Shown: positions 43,909 to 53,305, counted from the first letter of the stretch. The stretch: DNA of 64,000 nucleotides from Paraburkholderia monticola (GCF_001580545.1 NZ_LRBG01000005.1:124001-188000); one strand, 5' to 3'. Program-made: numbers and translations. The notes: generated by a model not told the origin, from the sequence alone.

Positions 43909-45361
43909 AGGCGCGGCGCGCGACGCCGTCGAGATAGCGGCTCAGAAACGCCGGCAACTCGGGATCGCCGCAATTGGCGATATTGAAGCGCATCCATGTG
44001 CTCGGCGACTGCTGCGGCGAAAACAGCCCGCCCGGCGTCAGCAGAAAGCCGGCTTCGTGCCCGGCCGCGGCCAGCGCGCCCGCGTCGACGCCGGTGTCGG
44101 CCCACAGGAACATGCCGGCCGTCGGCGTCAGGAACAACTTCATGCCGGTCTTTTCGATGATCCGCACGGCCTTCTCGCGCACACCGTCGAGCCGCGCGCG
44201 GATGCGCTCGACATGCCGCCGGTAATGGCCCTCGGTCAGAATCTTGTAGATCACGCGTTCGTTCAACTCGGGGCTCGTCATGCCGACCAGCATCTTCTGA
44301 TTGCTGACCACCATCGCGACCTCGGGCGCGCACGCGATGAACCCGACCCGCAGATTCGGCGCGAGCGTCTTCGAGAAGCTGCCCAGGTAGATCACGCGCT
44401 TTAACTGATCTAGGCTCGCGAGCCGCGTGCCCGGATAGCCGGGTGGGCACAGGTCGCCGTAGATATCGTCCTCGACGACGATGAAGTCGTACGCCTCGGC
44501 AAGCCGCAGGATGCGGAACGCCTGCGCGGCGGTCAGCGACGTGCCGGTCGGGTTCTGCAGCACCGAGTTGATCACCAGCATTTTGGGGCGCCATTCCTGC
44601 ACCAGCGCTTCGAGCGCGTCGAGATCGGGGCCTTCCGGCGTGTACGGCATGCCGACGAGCCGCGCGCCCTGCGACGCGAAACAGCCAAACATCTGGAACC
44701 ACGCCGGATCGCCGACGATCACCGCATCGCCCGGCTTCACATAAATGCGCGAAATCAGGTCGATCGCCTGGGTGATGCCGGACACCATCACGATCTGCTC
44801 GGGCGATGCCCCGATCTCCAGCTCCTCGAGCCGCGTCTGCAATTGCTGGCGCAGCGGTAGAAACCCTTGCGCGGTGCCGATGCCGAGCATTTGCATGCCG
44901 CTTTGCCGGCCGAGCGTGCGCAGCGCGTTGGTGATCAGGTCGCCGTCGAGCCAGCGCGCCGGCAGATAGCCGAGCCCCGGGCTGCGCTCGGGCCGCGCGC
45001 CGGTGTGCAGCATGTTGCGCAACAGCCAGACGACGTCGATATTGGCCGGCGCAGGCAGCATCTCGGCGCGCGGGCGCAGTTCGGTAACCGTCGCCGCGCC
45101 GCCCTGGCGCTCGCGCACGTAGAAGCCGGAGCCGCGCCGCGACTCCAGAAAGCCCTGCGCGACGAGCCGCTCATAGGCTTCGACCACGGTGAAGCGCGAC
45201 ACGCCTTTGTCGAGCGCGAGCTTGCGGATCGACGGCATCCGCATGCCGGGGCGAAACACGCGCTCCTCGATGCGCCGCCGCGCCCACTGGACGAGCTGTT
45301 CGACCAGCGTCAGCGACGCGGTGTCATGCGGGGCGGGAATCTGGGCAAGCGGGACGGACAT
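43904..45361 (-). CDS. MocR-type regulator (GntR HTH fused to aminotransferase fold)
   Basis: A 485-aa PLP-dependent transcription factor. The N-terminal GntR-type winged helix (about residues 15-80) reads RVFRPGMRMPSIRKLALDKG then VSRFTVVEAYERLVAQGFLE. The class I aminotransferase domain follows from about residue 115, with PLP Lys in YLGSFSKTLAPNLRVGF. MocR proteins sense vitamin B6 or amino compounds; the target is unknown. Of two in-frame Met codons, 45361 has a GGAG site 6 bp upstream. Repeated TGTACCG motifs upstream may be its own operator. The end of the gene contains the htpG promoter. Confidence 0.92.
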   Translation of the reverse strand: MSVPLAQIPAPHDTASLTLVEQLVQWARRRIEERVFRPGMRMPSIRKLALDKGVSRFTVVEAYERLVAQGFLESRRGSGFYVRERQGGAATVTELRPRAEMLPAPANIDVVWLLRNMLHTGARPERSPGLGYLPARWLDGDLITNALRTLGRQSGMQMLGIGTAQGFLPLRQQLQTRLEELEIGASPEQIVMVSGITQAIDLISRIYVKPGDAVIVGDPAWFQMFGCFASQGARLVGMPYTPEGPDLDALEALVQEWRPKMLVINSVLQNPTGTSLTAAQAFRILRLAEAYDFIVVEDDIYGDLCPPGYPGTRLASLDQLKRVIYLGSFSKTLAPNLRVGFIACAPEVAMVVSNQKMLVGMTSPELNERVIYKILTEGHYRRHVERIRARLDGVREKAVRIIEKTGMKLFLTPTAGMFLWADTGVDAGALAAAGHEAGFLLTPGGLFSPQQSPSTWMRFNIANCGDPELPAFLSRYLDGVARRAS

Positions 45362-45374
45362 GGCGGGCTCCAAC

Positions 45375-45405
45375 TGTACCGAACGGTATCGCGTCGATTG
45401 TACCG
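45375..45405. promoter_or_regulatory. Candidate MocR operator (repeated TGTACCG)
   Basis: TGTACCG at 45375-45381 and again at 45399-45405, 24 bp apart (about two helical turns). The first is part of an inverted repeat TACCG-AA-CGGTA. The position, 14-44 bp before the MocR start codon, suggests autoregulation. Confidence 0.55.
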
Positions 45406-45584
45406 TTACTGTGCAGGTGCCGGCCGTTACATTGGAATCCAGCGAAGGAGGGTGAGACGACGCAAAACCACCCGCATGGCCCGCCGATCCGGCAAACGGT
45501 TATGCTAACGACCCCGGCACCGCAGCCTTGACACGTGGCGCGGGCCCGGCCTTTGTGCACAACCGCGTTTTCCGTCGATCCGCC

Positions 45585-46283
45585 ATGACAGCCCTGACAG
45601 CCCAATCGCTCAGTCTCGATCACCTGGTAGTCTCCGCGCGCACGTTGGACGAAGGCGTCCAGTACGTCGCCGATACGCTCGGCGTCGCACCGGCCGGCGG
45701 CGGCGCGCATCCGCTGATGCGCACCCACAATCGCCTGCTGGGCCTGTGGGGCGGCGTCTATCTGGAAGTGATCGCGATCGATCCTCGGGCCGAGGCAGCG
45801 GCCGACGGCGCCGGGCCGCGCCCTCGCCTGTTCGCACTCGACGCCCCGGCGACGCTGGCGCGACTGGAAAACGGGCCGTATCTGTCGCATTGGGTCGCGC
45901 GCGTCGAGCGGCCGAAGCATCTCGCGACGTGGCAGGCGCAGTATCCGCAGCGCATCGCGCCAGTCGTGCCGATGACGCGCGGCGATTTCACATGGGGCCT
46001 GACCGTGCCCGACGACGGCGCGTTCCCCGCCTGGCAAGGCGCCGGCGATGGCGTGCTGCCGTCGCTGATCCAGTGGGACTCGACGCGTCATCCGTCGCAG
46101 ATGCTCGCGCCGACGAACCTGGCGCTGAAAGCCCTGAAAGCCGTGCATCCACGGGCCGAATTGATCGACGAGCAACTGCGCTGGCTCGGCGCCGCGCATC
46201 TGCTCGACGTGCAACCGAGCGACGGCGCGGCGGCGCTCGTCGCCGAATTTGAAACACCCGAGGGTCCTCGGACCCTCAGATAA
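45585..46283 (+). CDS. VOC-superfamily protein, glyoxalase-like domain
   Basis: A 232-aa protein starting MTALTAQSLSLDHLVVSART with the glyoxalase_3-type pattern HLVVSARTLDEGVQYVADTL, GGGAHPLMRTHNRLLGLWGG and VYLEVIAIDP. Metal ligands (His at the start, Glu in YLEV) are present; the reaction is not known. It is divergent from the MocR gene and 96 bp upstream of an aminotransferase gene, an arrangement in which a MocR regulator could control the plus-strand genes. Confidence 0.83.
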   Translation: MTALTAQSLSLDHLVVSARTLDEGVQYVADTLGVAPAGGGAHPLMRTHNRLLGLWGGVYLEVIAIDPRAEAAADGAGPRPRLFALDAPATLARLENGPYLSHWVARVERPKHLATWQAQYPQRIAPVVPMTRGDFTWGLTVPDDGAFPAWQGAGDGVLPSLIQWDSTRHPSQMLAPTNLALKALKAVHPRAELIDEQLRWLGAAHLLDVQPSDGAAALVAEFETPEGPRTLR

Positions 46284-46379
46284 GCAGCGCACGAAATGGT
46301 AAGCCGTGGCAACCCCGGCTGCCGAGTCGCGCGATAATTGAAGTTTTGACCGGTTCCAGAAATACCAGCAGAGGAGATC

Positions 46380-47576
46380 ATGGACCAAAGCGACCTGAAA
46401 GCCCCGACGTGGCAATTGTCCGAACGCGCACGCAAGCTCACGAGCTCCGCGATCCGCGAGATCCTGAAGGTCACGGAACGGCCCGAAGTCATTTCCTTCG
46501 CCGGCGGCCTGCCCTCGCCGGCCACCTTCCCGGCCGAGCGCATGCGCGAAGCGGCCGACCGCATCCTGCGTGACTCGCCCGCCGCGGCGCTGCAGTACAG
46601 CGCGACCGAAGGCTATCTGCCGCTGCGCGAATGGGTCGCGCAACGCTACTCGACCAACGGTGCGCAGATCCGCGCGTCGCAGGTGCTGATCACGACCGGC
46701 TCGCAACAGGCGCTCGACCTGCTCGGCAAGGTGCTCGTCTGCGTGGACAGCCCGGTGCTGGTCGAAACGCCGACCTACCTCGGCGCGCTGCAATCGTTCT
46801 CGATGTACGAGCCGCACTACGTGCAGGTGCCGACCGACGAGCACGGCCTGATCCCCGAAGGCCTGAAGCCGGAACTGACCCAAGGCGCGCGTCTGCTGTA
46901 CGCGCAGCCGAATTTCCAGAATCCGACGGGGCGCCGTCTGCCGGTCGAACGCCGCCGCGCGCTCGCCGAGTTCGCGAAGACCGCGCCGTTCCCGGTGATC
47001 GAAGATGACCCCTACGGCGCACTCGACTACGCAGGCGAACCGCTGCCGACGATGCTGTCGATGGCGCCCGATCACATCGTCTATCTCGGCTCGTTCTCGA
47101 AGGTGCTGGCGCCGGGTCTGCGCGTCGGCTTCATCATCGCGCCCGAGGAACTGATCTTCAAACTCGTGCAGGCCAAGCAGGCCACCGACCTGCACACGCC
47201 GAGCTTCACGCAGCGCATCGTCCACGAAGTGATCAAGGACGGCTTCCTCGACACGCACGTGCCGACGATCCGCGAGCTGTATCGCAACCAGTGCGAGGCG
47301 ATGCTCAGCGCGCTCGAACGCTATATGCCCGAAGGCGTCAGCTGGAACCGTCCGGAAGGCGGCATGTTCATCTGGGTCAATCTGCCGGCGCAGATCGACA
47401 GCATGAAGCTGCTCGAGGAAGCGGTCGCGCAAAACGTCGCGTTCGTGCCGGGCGGCCCGTTCTTCGCGAACGAAGCGCAGCACAACACGCTGCGTCTGTC
47501 GTTCGTCACGGTGCCACCGGCTAAAATCGACGAAGGCGTGGCGCGACTCGCGGCACTGGTGCGCGCGAAAATCTGA
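46380..47576 (+). CDS. PLP-dependent aminotransferase (class I/II, LysN/2-aminoadipate type)
   Basis: Cytoplasmic aminotransferase of 398 aa. It starts MDQSDLKAPTWQLSERARKL, with the family opening REILKVTERPEVISFAGGLP, the phosphate/ring motif ITTGSQQALDLLGKVLV, YAQPNFQNPTGRRLPVERRR, and the Schiff-base Lys in YLGSFSKVLAPGLRVGF. Related enzymes handle 2-aminoadipate, kynurenine or branched-chain/aromatic amino acids; substrate unassigned. AGAGGAGATC gives a strong ribosome-binding site. It precedes RidA, which detoxifies enamines released by PLP enzymes, a plausible functional pairing. Confidence 0.92.
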   Translation: MDQSDLKAPTWQLSERARKLTSSAIREILKVTERPEVISFAGGLPSPATFPAERMREAADRILRDSPAAALQYSATEGYLPLREWVAQRYSTNGAQIRASQVLITTGSQQALDLLGKVLVCVDSPVLVETPTYLGALQSFSMYEPHYVQVPTDEHGLIPEGLKPELTQGARLLYAQPNFQNPTGRRLPVERRRALAEFAKTAPFPVIEDDPYGALDYAGEPLPTMLSMAPDHIVYLGSFSKVLAPGLRVGFIIAPEELIFKLVQAKQATDLHTPSFTQRIVHEVIKDGFLDTHVPTIRELYRNQCEAMLSALERYMPEGVSWNRPEGGMFIWVNLPAQIDSMKLLEEAVAQNVAFVPGGPFFANEAQHNTLRLSFVTVPPAKIDEGVARLAALVRAKI

Positions 47577-47679
47577 ACGGCGTCAGCCGCACTGACATCG
47601 GGGCGAAGTTTGCATGCGGTTTGCGTGCGGACTTCGCCCCGCCTGCATTTATCCACTCTCACCGAATCGAGGACACGAC

Positions 47680-48144
47680 ATGGCTCAATCGAATGTGTAC
47701 GACAAGCTCAAGGAACTCGGCATCGAACTGCCGGTGGCAGGCGCGCCGGCAGCGGCCTATGTGATGAGCGCGCAAAGCGGCAACACGGTGTACCTGTCGG
47801 GCCACATCGCGAAGAAGGACGGCAAGGTGTGGGTCGGCAAGCTCGGCGCGACGCTCACCACCGACGAAGGCAAGGCCGCGGCGCGCTCGATCGCGATCGA
47901 TCTGCTCGCCACCTTGCATGCGCACGTCGGCGACCTGAACCGCGTCACGCGTATCGTCAAGCTGATGAGCCTCGTCAACTCGACGCTCGAATTCACCGAG
48001 CAGCATCTGGTCACCAACGGCGCATCCGAGCTGATCGCGGACGTGTTCGGCGAGCGCGGCAAGCACGCGCGCTCGGCGTTCGGCGTCGCGCAGATTCCGC
48101 TCGGCGCGTGCGTCGAGATCGAGCTGATCGCCGAGGTCGAATAA
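47680..48144 (+). CDS. RidA-family protein (enamine/imine deaminase-like)
   Basis: A 154-aa trimeric-fold protein, starting MAQSNVYDKLKELGIELPVA. The conserved stretch VYLSGHIAKKDGKVWVGKLG, the motif NRVTRIVKLMSLVNSTLEFT, and the C-terminal FGVAQIPLGACVEIELIAEV are typical. The catalytic Arg of true RidA is expected in the RSAFGVAQ segment (ARSAFG), which is present. It would hydrolyse reactive enamines formed by PLP enzymes such as the upstream aminotransferase. A GAGGA site lies before the start. Confidence 0.9.
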   Translation: MAQSNVYDKLKELGIELPVAGAPAAAYVMSAQSGNTVYLSGHIAKKDGKVWVGKLGATLTTDEGKAAARSIAIDLLATLHAHVGDLNRVTRIVKLMSLVNSTLEFTEQHLVTNGASELIADVFGERGKHARSAFGVAQIPLGACVEIELIAEVE

Positions 48145-48216
48145 GCGTCGATGCAATGTGACAATGCAGGCCGTATCGCGTGACATTCGTTCATGATTGA
48201 CGCGGCATGGCGAATC

Positions 48217-48256
48217 AAACGCGCCGTCTGGTGTGACGCACCGGCGGCGCGTTTTT
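48217..48256 (+). terminator. Rho-independent terminator after RidA
   Basis: Stem CGCGCCG/CGGCGCG flanked by AAA and TTTTT with an 18-nt loop, 73 bp after the RidA stop. Confidence 0.8.
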
Positions 48257-48340
48257 GTTTGACTGCGACGGTGGATCACCGGCGCAGAGGCGGATAGAAT
48301 CCGCGAATTCGTTCAACGTCCATCGCACCGGGGACTGTCG

Positions 48341-49240
48341 ATGTCCGCTCATACCGTTCGTTTCAAACAGGTCGACGTGTTTACGTCGACGCCGTTCAAG
48401 GGCAATCCGCTGGCCGTCGTGTTCGACGCCGACGCGCTCGATACCGCGCAGATGCAGGCCATCGCGCGCTGGACCAATCTGTCCGAGACCACCTTCCTGC
48501 TGAAGCCGACTGACGCGGCCGCCGACTATCGCGTGCGCATCTTCACGCCGGGCGGCGAGTTGCCGTTCGCGGGTCATCCGACGCTCGGCACCGCGCATGC
48601 GCTGCGCGAAAGCGGCTACCAGCCGAAGCAGGCCGGCAGGCTGATCCAGCAATGCGGTGTGGGGCTCGTCGAACTCGAAGCGCTCGACGGCGCCGACAGC
48701 ACGCACGGCGCATGGGCATTCGCCGCACCGCCTGCGCGCTTCACACCGCTCGCCGAGCATCGTTACGAAGCGCTGTCTACGGCTTTACGTAGTCAGTCGA
48801 TCGACTTCAGCGCGCCGCCCTGCGCGGTCGACAACGGCGCGCCGTGGCTGGTCGTGCGTGTCGATTCGGCACGCACCTGCCTCGCGCTCGAACCCGATGC
48901 GGCCGCGCTCGCCGAACTCGCGCATTCCGTCGACACGCACGGCATCGCCGTGTATGGTCCGCACGACGCCGATGGCCCCGCGACATTCGAGGTCCGCTGC
49001 CTGATGACGGGCGGCGGCTTCGGCATTGGGGAAGACCCGGTGACGGGCAGCGCCAACGCCGCGCTCGCGGGTCTGCTGAACCTCCAGCAACGTCGTCCCG
49101 GCGCGCGCTACACCGCGCGTCAGGGCACCGTGCTCGGCCGCGCAGGCGACGTCTCGGTCCACTACGACGATGCGCGCGGCAAGATCTGGATCGGCGGGCC
49201 AACGGTAACGATCGTCGACGGCACGTGCCGGCTCGGATAA
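48341..49240 (+). CDS. PhzF-family isomerase/epimerase-like protein
   Basis: A 299-aa diaminopimelate-epimerase-fold protein starting MSAHTVRFKQVDVFTSTPFK. Features are FKGNPLAVVFDADALDTAQM, WTNLSETTFLL (catalytic Glu region) and IFTPGGELPFAGHPTLGTAH, then C-terminal GFGIGEDPVTGSANAALAGL. PhzF itself isomerises a phenazine precursor; most homologues outside phenazine clusters are of unknown substrate, and no phenazine genes are present here. The start follows a short spacer after the RidA terminator. Confidence 0.9.
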   Translation: MSAHTVRFKQVDVFTSTPFKGNPLAVVFDADALDTAQMQAIARWTNLSETTFLLKPTDAAADYRVRIFTPGGELPFAGHPTLGTAHALRESGYQPKQAGRLIQQCGVGLVELEALDGADSTHGAWAFAAPPARFTPLAEHRYEALSTALRSQSIDFSAPPCAVDNGAPWLVVRVDSARTCLALEPDAAALAELAHSVDTHGIAVYGPHDADGPATFEVRCLMTGGGFGIGEDPVTGSANAALAGLLNLQQRRPGARYTARQGTVLGRAGDVSVHYDDARGKIWIGGPTVTIVDGTCRLG

Positions 49241-49646
49241 GTGGACGGCGACCTCGTGCAAGCCACGGCGAGACGCCGCATCACGCCGCTTCGCACCACA
49301 AAAAGCCGCAGCGCCAATCCATCGGCCTGCCTGGTTCTCCGAATTTATGCCGGTCGAATCGTCAAAGCCCCGCCCTGCCGGGCTCTTGCAGAGACGGACC
49401 GAGGCGCCCGGCATTCCAGCGTATACCCCATGCCCGGACGCTTCCTTAATCCAGTGCCATTCAGTAATATCGAGACGTATATAGCGAACCCAATCCGATG
49501 ACCTGTGGACGGTCAGGCGCGGCGCCACGCCCTCTCCTCCTGCGCAGCAGCTTTGGCACCTTGGTCACCATGCAGCTATCCATCTATTTCGCGCAGTCGA
49601 TGCCCGTGCGTTTGCAAGCGGCCCGCACCCGGCCAAGGTCCGAGCG
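49241..49646. other. 406-bp non-coding leader before the GGDEF-EAL gene
   Basis: No gene supported. A short weak hairpin (AGCCC/GGGCT around 49366-49384) lies in its first half and may end the PhzF transcript. An AT-richer stretch near 49440-49500 (CAGTAATATCGAGACGTATA) is a plausible promoter area for the downstream gene. I see no c-di-GMP riboswitch-like structure. Confidence 0.5.
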
Positions 49647-52010
49647 ATGACTCAGGACCGCTTCTCCGATCCGCGCGACACCCGGCCACACCGCGATCCA
49701 CTGGTCACGCGCCGGCGCGCGTTGCTCGTCATTCCCGCGCTCGGCGTACTGGTGCTGATCCTGCTGTGGACCGTGATCTTCGCGCGGCTGTCGGTAGAAA
49801 AGGAAGCGACGTACCGTGAAGCGATGGCGTCTTCCGCGATTCTTTCCGCGGCGCTCGAGCAGCACACCATCAAGGCGATTCACCAGGTCGATCAGATCAC
49901 CCGCTTCGTCAAATACGAGTTCGAGAAGACGCCCGATCATTTCGATCTCGCAAGCACCGTCGAGAAAGGCGTCGTGCAAAGCGAAACGCTCGTGCAGGTG
50001 TCGCTGATCGACGAGCACGGCAGACTGATCGCCAATACCGCGGAAGCCAATCCCGCTCACATCGACCTGTCGGACCGCGAGCACTTCAAGGTTCACGAGC
50101 ACGAGAACGACGACCAGCTGTTCATCAGCAAGCCGGTCCTCGGTCGCATATCGGGTCACTGGACGCTGCAGATGACGCGGCGCCTGAATCATCCGGACGG
50201 CTCGTTCGCGGGCGTGGTCGTGGTCTCCGAAGACCCGAGCTATTTCACTTCGGACTTCTACAACAACGCGGCGATCGGCCGCGAAGGCGTGATCGCGGTG
50301 ATCTCGGACAGCGGCACTGTGCTCGCCCGGCGCACCGGCAACGCGAACAAGGCGAGCGGCACCTTCACCGCGAGCGGCACGTATCCGACGTCGGAGCACG
50401 TGTCGGGCACCTACGTCGATTCGATCGACAACGTCACGCGCATCGTGTCGTACCGGCACATCGACGGCTATCCGCTCGGCGTGCTCGTCGGTCTTTCGCA
50501 GGGCGAGGAATTCGCGGACTACAACCACACGCGCAACGTCTATCTGTTGATGGCGGGCTTCATCTCGCTCGCGATGCTGAGCTTCTTCGCGGTCGCGACC
50601 GGCCTGATCGGCAAGCTGCTCGGCCGCGAGCGCGAGATGACGCATCTGGTCGAATACGATCTGCTGACCGGCCTGCGCAATCGCTATGCGACGCTGCAGG
50701 CGCTGCGCCACGACGTCGGGCAGCCATTCAATCTCGGCCGACTCGCGATTCTCTTTATCGACCTCGACAACTTCAAGACCGTCAACGACACGCTCGGCCA
50801 CAACGCCGGTGACATCGTGCTGCAGATGACGGCCTCGCGCCTGTCCGCCGCGGTCGGCGACGGCGGCGCGCTCTCGCGCATCGGCGGCGACGAGTTCGTC
50901 GTCGTGATCAAGGGCGACGACGTCGAGAAGCGCGCGGTCAAGCTTGCCGAAGCCGCCGGCGAAGCGTTCTCGAAGCCGTTCGAGGTGCGCGGCAGCTCGT
51001 TCGTGCTGCATGCGAGCATCGGCATCGCGCTGTACTCGGTCGCGAACGAAAGCGAGATCGACCTGCTGAAGAAAGCCGACCTCGCGATGTACAGCGCGAA
51101 GGACGCCGGCAAGAACTGTTACCAGTTCTACTCGCCGCAACTGTCGCATCGCGCGGACCATCTGATGAAGTGGGAGCAGCAGCTGCGCGTCGCGCTCGCC
51201 GAGGGGCAACTGTTCCTCGCGTATCAGCCGAAGATCGATCTGACGCGTCGCTGCATCACCGGTTTCGAAGCGCTCGTGCGCTGGAACCATCCGCAGTACG
51301 GACTGATCCCGGCCAACGAATTCATTCCCGTGGCCGAGTCGACCGGCCTGATCGTGCCGATCGGCGACTTCGTGATCGAAACCGCGTGCTGCCAGCTCGC
51401 GCAATGGCAGCAGCAGGGCTACGAAACGCTGTCGCTCGCGGTGAATATTTCGGCGGTGCAGTTCTGGCGCGGCGACCTGTTCGAAACGATCTCGCGCGCG
51501 ATCGAGGAGACCGGCATCTCCGCGCGCCGCCTCGAGCTCGAAATCACCGAGACGACGATGATGGAATTTCCGGAAGTCGTCTCCGAAAAAATCTTTGCGT
51601 TGAAGCGTCTCGGCGTACGCATCGCGCTCGACGATTTCGGCACCGGCTACTCTTCACTGTCCTATCTGAACCGCTTCGCCGTCGATACGCTGAAGGTTGA
51701 CCGCTCGTTCGTCCAGGCGATTCCGGGCGACCGCAGCGTCTGCGTGATGGTCACCGCGATCGTCAATCTCGCGCGCTCGCTCGGGCTCACGGTGGTGGTC
51801 GAAGGCACGGAGACCGAAGAGCAGATCGCGTGGCTGGCCGCGCTCGGCCATATCGAGGCGCAGGGCTTCCTGTTCTCGCGTCCGGTGCCGGCGGAGGCGA
51901 TCCCGGCGCTGCTCGAGCGCTTCGGGGTATGCGGCGTGAACAACGTCGGCGGCCGTCGCGCCCTGCACGAAACCGTCAGCGCGAACAGCGAATCGAGCAC
52001 CAACAATTGA
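49647..52010 (+). CDS. Membrane-anchored GGDEF-EAL c-di-GMP enzyme with periplasmic sensor
   Basis: A 787-aa bifunctional signalling protein. Helices at about residues 24-45 and 300-325 flank a roughly 250-residue periplasmic dCache-like sensor (VSLIDEHGRLIANTAEANPA ... HIDLSDREHFKVH). The GGDEF domain has intact LSRIGGDEFVVV but no RxxD inhibitory site. The EAL domain keeps FEALVRW, VNISAVQF, LEITETTM and LDDFGTGYSSLSYL with the following LKVDRSFV. Both synthesis and hydrolysis of c-di-GMP are therefore possible. Its TGA overlaps the ATG of the chromate-transporter gene (TGATG). Confidence 0.93.
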   Translation: MTQDRFSDPRDTRPHRDPLVTRRRALLVIPALGVLVLILLWTVIFARLSVEKEATYREAMASSAILSAALEQHTIKAIHQVDQITRFVKYEFEKTPDHFDLASTVEKGVVQSETLVQVSLIDEHGRLIANTAEANPAHIDLSDREHFKVHEHENDDQLFISKPVLGRISGHWTLQMTRRLNHPDGSFAGVVVVSEDPSYFTSDFYNNAAIGREGVIAVISDSGTVLARRTGNANKASGTFTASGTYPTSEHVSGTYVDSIDNVTRIVSYRHIDGYPLGVLVGLSQGEEFADYNHTRNVYLLMAGFISLAMLSFFAVATGLIGKLLGREREMTHLVEYDLLTGLRNRYATLQALRHDVGQPFNLGRLAILFIDLDNFKTVNDTLGHNAGDIVLQMTASRLSAAVGDGGALSRIGGDEFVVVIKGDDVEKRAVKLAEAAGEAFSKPFEVRGSSFVLHASIGIALYSVANESEIDLLKKADLAMYSAKDAGKNCYQFYSPQLSHRADHLMKWEQQLRVALAEGQLFLAYQPKIDLTRRCITGFEALVRWNHPQYGLIPANEFIPVAESTGLIVPIGDFVIETACCQLAQWQQQGYETLSLAVNISAVQFWRGDLFETISRAIEETGISARRLELEITETTMMEFPEVVSEKIFALKRLGVRIALDDFGTGYSSLSYLNRFAVDTLKVDRSFVQAIPGDRSVCVMVTAIVNLARSLGLTVVVEGTETEEQIAWLAALGHIEAQGFLFSRPVPAEAIPALLERFGVCGVNNVGGRRALHETVSANSESSTNN

Positions 52011-53257
52011 TGGACGGGAGCCCGTACGGCGGACCGCCCGCAGCACCGATGCAAACCATCACGAGCGAGGAGGCTGCCCGCCATGGGCAACGGGAGCCGC
52101 TATGGACGCTGTTCCGGGTCGTGTTCGGCCTGTCGGCGCTGTCGTGGGGTGGCCTCGCGCTGATGGCGCAGCTCGAACACCACTACGTCGAACGCGAGAG
52201 ACGGCTGTCGCGCGTGGCGTTCTCGGATCTGATCGCGCTCGCGTGGATGGTGCCGGGACCCGTCGGCTGCAACGTCGCCGTGCAGCTCGGGCACGCGCTG
52301 CGCGGACGCGCCGGCGCATGGGTGGCCGGGGTGGCGAGCGTGCTGCCCTTCTTCACGTTGATGACGCTGTTCGCGATCTTCTACCGCACGCCGATCGTGC
52401 AGACGGTCGCGTCGCAAACGCTGCTGCATCACTTCAGCGTCGTGCTCGCGACGCTGATCGCGGTCACCTGGTACAAGCAGACGCGCGCGCTCGTGCGCGG
52501 CAAGCTCGAATGGACGGCGGCGCTGCTCGGCAGCATCGCGCTGTTCTATGCGCACAGCGCCGCGGCCTATGTGGTGTTACTCGGCGCGGCCTTCGGCACC
52601 GGCTGGTTCGCGAGCCCGCACCGCGACTCGCGTCTCGCCGTCTCGCTCGAGCGTGGCGACTACCGGCTGCTGGCCGCGCTCGGCGTGCTGCTCGTGGTGT
52701 TCGCGCTGCCGCTGCCGCATCGCTATGAACTCGCGCTGCTGTGGCCGCGCCTCGCGGGCGCCGGCATGACGTTGTTCGGCGGTGGATTCTCCGCGTTGCC
52801 GGTGCTGAAGACGCTGTTCGTCACGCCAGCGGTCGGGGTCTCCGATAACGAATTCACGCTCGCGTTTTCGCTGTCGCCGTTGTCTCCGGGACCTTTGCTG
52901 AACGTGGTGCCGTTCTTCGGTTATCTGATCGATGGCTGGTTCGGTGCGCTGATCGCGACGCTCGCGCTGTTCGTGCCGTCGGGTTGCCTCGTCGTGCTTG
53001 CGCAGCGGCATCTGCATCAGTTGAAGGCGAACCCGCGCTTCGAGCACGCCATGAGGATTCTGCGCGCGGTCACGACCGCGTTTCTCGCGGTCGCGGTACT
53101 GCGCATTGCCGTGCATGTACCGCTCGAGCCGATCTATCTGCTGACCGCGGCGTTCTCGGCGATCTGCTTCGCGAAGCTGAAGGTGCCCGTGTATGCCGTG
53201 TATGGAACGGTGGCGGTGGCGTGCGGCTTGTGGCTCGCGTACGGTGCCACGACGTGA
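52010..53257 (+). CDS. chrA: Chromate transporter, long-chain ChrA family
   Basis: Inner-membrane chromate/sulfate-type exporter. From the coupled ATG at 52010 it is 415 aa (from the alternative Met at 52049, 402 aa). Two homologous halves are visible: FGLSALSWGGLALMAQLEHH with LAWMVPGPVGCNVAVQLGHA, and LAGAGMTLFGGGFSALPVL with FSLSPLSPGPLLNVVPFFGY. The duplicated PGP-containing motifs and 10-12 helices are typical of two-domain ChrA. Overlap with the preceding GGDEF-EAL stop suggests translational coupling. Confidence 0.9.
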   Translation: MDGSPYGGPPAAPMQTITSEEAARHGQREPLWTLFRVVFGLSALSWGGLALMAQLEHHYVERERRLSRVAFSDLIALAWMVPGPVGCNVAVQLGHALRGRAGAWVAGVASVLPFFTLMTLFAIFYRTPIVQTVASQTLLHHFSVVLATLIAVTWYKQTRALVRGKLEWTAALLGSIALFYAHSAAAYVVLLGAAFGTGWFASPHRDSRLAVSLERGDYRLLAALGVLLVVFALPLPHRYELALLWPRLAGAGMTLFGGGFSALPVLKTLFVTPAVGVSDNEFTLAFSLSPLSPGPLLNVVPFFGYLIDGWFGALIATLALFVPSGCLVVLAQRHLHQLKANPRFEHAMRILRAVTTAFLAVAVLRIAVHVPLEPIYLLTAAFSAICFAKLKVPVYAVYGTVAVACGLWLAYGATT

Positions 53258-53305
53258 CGTGCTACGGACCGCGCCACGCCTGCCGCGCCGTTGGCGAGCT
53301 CGCGA

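Noticed and set aside
41785..43986. 733-codon plus-strand open frame opposite htpG
   Set aside because: Antisense shadow of htpG without motifs.
49241..49646. c-di-GMP riboswitch before the GGDEF-EAL gene
   Set aside because: No GEMM-type conserved core or paired stems recognisable; only a weak 5-bp hairpin.
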